From assembly GCF_022024055.1 (NCBI RefSeq), contig NZ_CP091788.1, positions 372,001 to 436,000 on the forward strand: a DNA stretch of 64,000 nt, given 5' to 3'. Every line of letters begins with the position of its first letter. Within the stretch, counting starts at the first letter, position 1. Of the stretch, positions 62,213 through 64,000 are shown one piece after another. A program made the translations under genes and the position numbers. Below the pieces are notes generated by a model. That model saw nothing but the letters and a program-made list of their open reading frames with translations. It was not told the DNA's origin and ran no database searches. The DNA comes from Prevotella sp. E2-28 (GTDB taxonomy: Bacteria > Bacteroidota > Bacteroidia > Bacteroidales > Bacteroidaceae).

Positions 62213-63310
62213 ATGGATACAAACAACGATAGAAAATTATCTCTTTGGTATGAGCACGGTTGCCCTGAGGAAGGCACAACCTTCATAGCAAGGCACTCTT
62301 CTGCCTGTCTGTATGATACCTTTAAGGGCGTTTGTGAATACCAATTATATCCTATTTTGGAGAAAGATGCAGATTTGCTGCTGTATCAACTTATAAAAGA
62401 CCTTGTAATGCATCCTGATTTCAAAGAATATCTAAATGCTATCAATCTTGTTGGTGGGACAAGTATCAATTTTAACTTCCGCAGAGGAGAATATGAAGAG
62501 TGGGCTCGTCCTTATCTTCTCTTCCCTGCTGATGATCGTATCACTACATATTACAAGGAAGAATTGAAATGGTCATATATAGTGGGGGCTTCTTCTATGT
62601 GTTATCATAGCTATGGTGAAAGTGGTTTGATAGATGAAGATGACTATCCATTATTTCGGGTGTATTACATAGTGAAATGGAATTACCTTCTTGAAGGTCC
62701 TGTGGTAAAGTATGTGGAGTATTTTCGCAGGGATAGTAGCAGTATGCCAAAGATGGAGAATAATGTTGCAGCATTGACCTCGGTTATTTGTTCTGTATTG
62801 GAAATAATACCAGAGAATAATGCCAACTTGGTTGCATGGAGGAATCGTTTACAGAACTCTTTGGATATGATAAAGACTCATGCAAACGAATTGCATATAC
62901 TACATCAGGTAGGGCTCTATGACATTCAAGCACTATGGAATAAATTGATAGAAGAAGGGCTCGACGAAGAACAACTCAAACGGGTTAGCAAGCGACTGGA
63001 AACCGAACTGCATCGTTATGCCATGTTTGTGGTAAATCTGATTGATTGGAAGATGACGGGATTTGATTCCTCACAAGTAACGACAGTAATTCCAGCACAT
63101 AGAACTAATTGTGTTACACCTCCCCATTCAGAACCTGAATACAAAAGACCGACAGACCCCGTAAAAAACTGTGGAAACGACTTTAATTCCCAATCAGATG
63201 GTTATGATTGGGATAACGTATGGCCCAAATATCCATTTGAGCGCGGAGATATGGATCCAGAAGAGTATGAGGCCAAACGAAGGGAATGGCTATGGAAATA
63301 TAGCCGATAG
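62213..63310 (+). CDS. Hypothetical cytoplasmic protein
   Basis: 365 aa, family not recognised. No signal peptide or membrane segment. Starts with SLWYEHGCPEEGTTFIARHS; contains VGGTSINFNFRRGEYEEW and a helical middle (about 185-270). The C-terminal 80 residues are Pro/Asp-rich and contain DWDNVWPKYPFERGDMDPEE. Follows the WG-repeat gene by 5 bp, so probably the last gene of the unknown operon. Confidence 0.75.
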   Translation: MDTNNDRKLSLWYEHGCPEEGTTFIARHSSACLYDTFKGVCEYQLYPILEKDADLLLYQLIKDLVMHPDFKEYLNAINLVGGTSINFNFRRGEYEEWARPYLLFPADDRITTYYKEELKWSYIVGASSMCYHSYGESGLIDEDDYPLFRVYYIVKWNYLLEGPVVKYVEYFRRDSSSMPKMENNVAALTSVICSVLEIIPENNANLVAWRNRLQNSLDMIKTHANELHILHQVGLYDIQALWNKLIEEGLDEEQLKRVSKRLETELHRYAMFVVNLIDWKMTGFDSSQVTTVIPAHRTNCVTPPHSEPEYKRPTDPVKNCGNDFNSQSDGYDWDNVWPKYPFERGDMDPEEYEAKRREWLWKYSR

Positions 63311-63678
63311 TGATAATTTGAAAGAATATTTGCTTGCTATGATGACAAACTCGTTCTATTAACACCTTTATACCTTGTAAATCAATAATTGGATGAGCTG
63401 AATTCATACTTCGAAAGACGATGTTATACCCGATGACATACCGTACCCTATCTTTACAAAAAACATAAAGACTGTTGACGGTGGGAAATGGGATGAAAGC
63501 ATTTGTAGAAATAGAGAGGAACTGGAGGTAAAGCAGAAGGAAATCTCCTCCAGAAAAGGAGTTAATCCGTGAAATATGAAGAAAATGTGAAAAATATTTG
63601 TATTTTTTAGGATTGTTTTTTATCTTTGCCTTCAAAAGAAAGCCTAAAACATTACTATCCACCAAAAACTATTCGAAT
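63311..63678. other. Intergenic region with possible gene relics
   Basis: 368 bp. Two short protein-like stretches without start codons: DNLKEYLLAMMTNSFY (about 63314-63361, stop TAA) and a 50-codon frame from about 63403 with KTVDGGKWDESICRNREELE, ending at a TGA near 63570. They read like the tails of decayed genes. The rest is AT-rich and ends with the promoter of the next gene. Confidence 0.4.
63597..63628 (+). promoter_or_regulatory. Promoter of the last, partial gene
   Basis: TTTG (63597-63600) and TATCTTTG (63621-63628), 20-bp spacer, 50 bp before the ATG at 63679. Confidence 0.8.
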
Positions 63679-64000
63679 ATGAAGAAAAAAGATGCAGTAA
63701 TCTTGCTATTAGTAGCATTATTGGGGGGCTTAATTGTCTATATTTATATTGATATAGTCCGCGATATGAGTTCTACAGCTCCTGATCCAGAAGTGTATTA
63801 TAGTTCAACTCCAACCAATGTTGATAGTGACATTGCAGTACCTGTTGAAACTATACCAGAGGATGTGGAAGAAATTGTTGCTGAGGAGGAATTTGATAAC
63901 AATAAAGTTGTCCCTCCAGAAGGAATAAAGGGTATTGAATGGGAATATGAAGGAATAAATGACGAAGCTTTCGAAGCCCCCAAGCAGACAATGCTCATTG
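63679..64000 (+). CDS. Hypothetical membrane-anchored acidic protein, 3' end outside window
   Basis: 107 codons visible. N-terminal membrane anchor (MKKKDAVILLLVALLGGLIV, then YIYIDIV) followed by an acidic, Pro-rich extracytoplasmic region (PVETIPEDVEEIVAEEEFD). The visible part does not identify a family; a TonB-like or other anchored protein is possible. Own promoter at 63597-63628. Confidence 0.6.
   Translation, partial: MKKKDAVILLLVALLGGLIVYIYIDIVRDMSSTAPDPEVYYSSTPTNVDSDIAVPVETIPEDVEEIVAEEEFDNNKVVPPEGIKGIEWEYEGINDEAFEAPKQTMLI

Noticed and set aside
1..64000. tRNA, rRNA, tmRNA or riboswitch
   Set aside because: I read the gaps between genes for cloverleaf ends and conserved loops and found none; a covariance-model search would be needed to exclude small RNAs fully.

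Overview
The window looks like chromosomal DNA of a Bacteroidales bacterium, most likely a Prevotella-type genus. Three things point there: repeated use of the Bacteroidetes promoter (-33 TTTG, -7 TAnnTTTG), type IX secretion (T9SS)-like C-terminal tails on two exported enzymes, and families typical of the phylum (an Oar-like TonB-dependent receptor, DUF4290, DUF4831, TlpA-like thioredoxins). I saw no tRNA, rRNA, CRISPR array, phage gene or intact insertion sequence.

Layout. (1) 1-12708, minus strand: an ECF sigma factor, its membrane anti-sigma factor, and eight exported proteins. Four have thioredoxin domains (CGPC motif), and most share two further beta-rich domains in different combinations. 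(2) 12971-14935: a TPR sensor histidine kinase, divergent from the sigma factor. (3) 14936-21761: an M6 metalloprotease with a T9SS-like tail, an ACT-domain protein, two phenylacetate-CoA ligases and a divergent ADP-forming acyl-CoA synthetase, suggesting aryl-acid/CoA metabolism with ATP yield. (4) 21785-36681: housekeeping genes (DUF4831 protein, NAD(P)HX repair enzyme, hpt, adk, obgE), the large receptor, M23, CapA and NlpC/P60 envelope proteins, and recG-ispD-DJ-1. (5) 36757-47816: nadK, an ABC exporter, then an eight-gene block (ABC ATPase, permease, GntR regulator, MacB-type ATPase, two FtsX permeases, MacA-type adaptor, TolC) behind one promoter with an apparent GntR operator. (6) 47837-56353: a GH53 galactanase, a short ComEC, and a tsaB-DUF4290-murA-rimM-dxr-rseP cluster. 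(7) 56430-64000: an accessory region of mostly unknown genes, including an exported WG-repeat protein with a DnaJ-like zinc-finger end.

The most unusual signal is repeat DNA. Three arrays have different sequences but the same design: a palindromic core of about 15 bp repeated every 22 bp (11786-11873, inside the anti-sigma gene; 39613-39744; 58545-58610). Another family is built of 7-bp repeats arranged as hairpins. One such hairpin lies in frame inside the ABC exporter gene (38911-39016), and another supplies the start codon of a phenylacetate-CoA ligase (18137-18268). An 11-bp-phased inverted array lies at 58288-58418.

Protein families were assigned by reading motifs, not by database search. 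Start codons were moved downstream of the longest open frame where a -7 promoter element sits inside the longer version.
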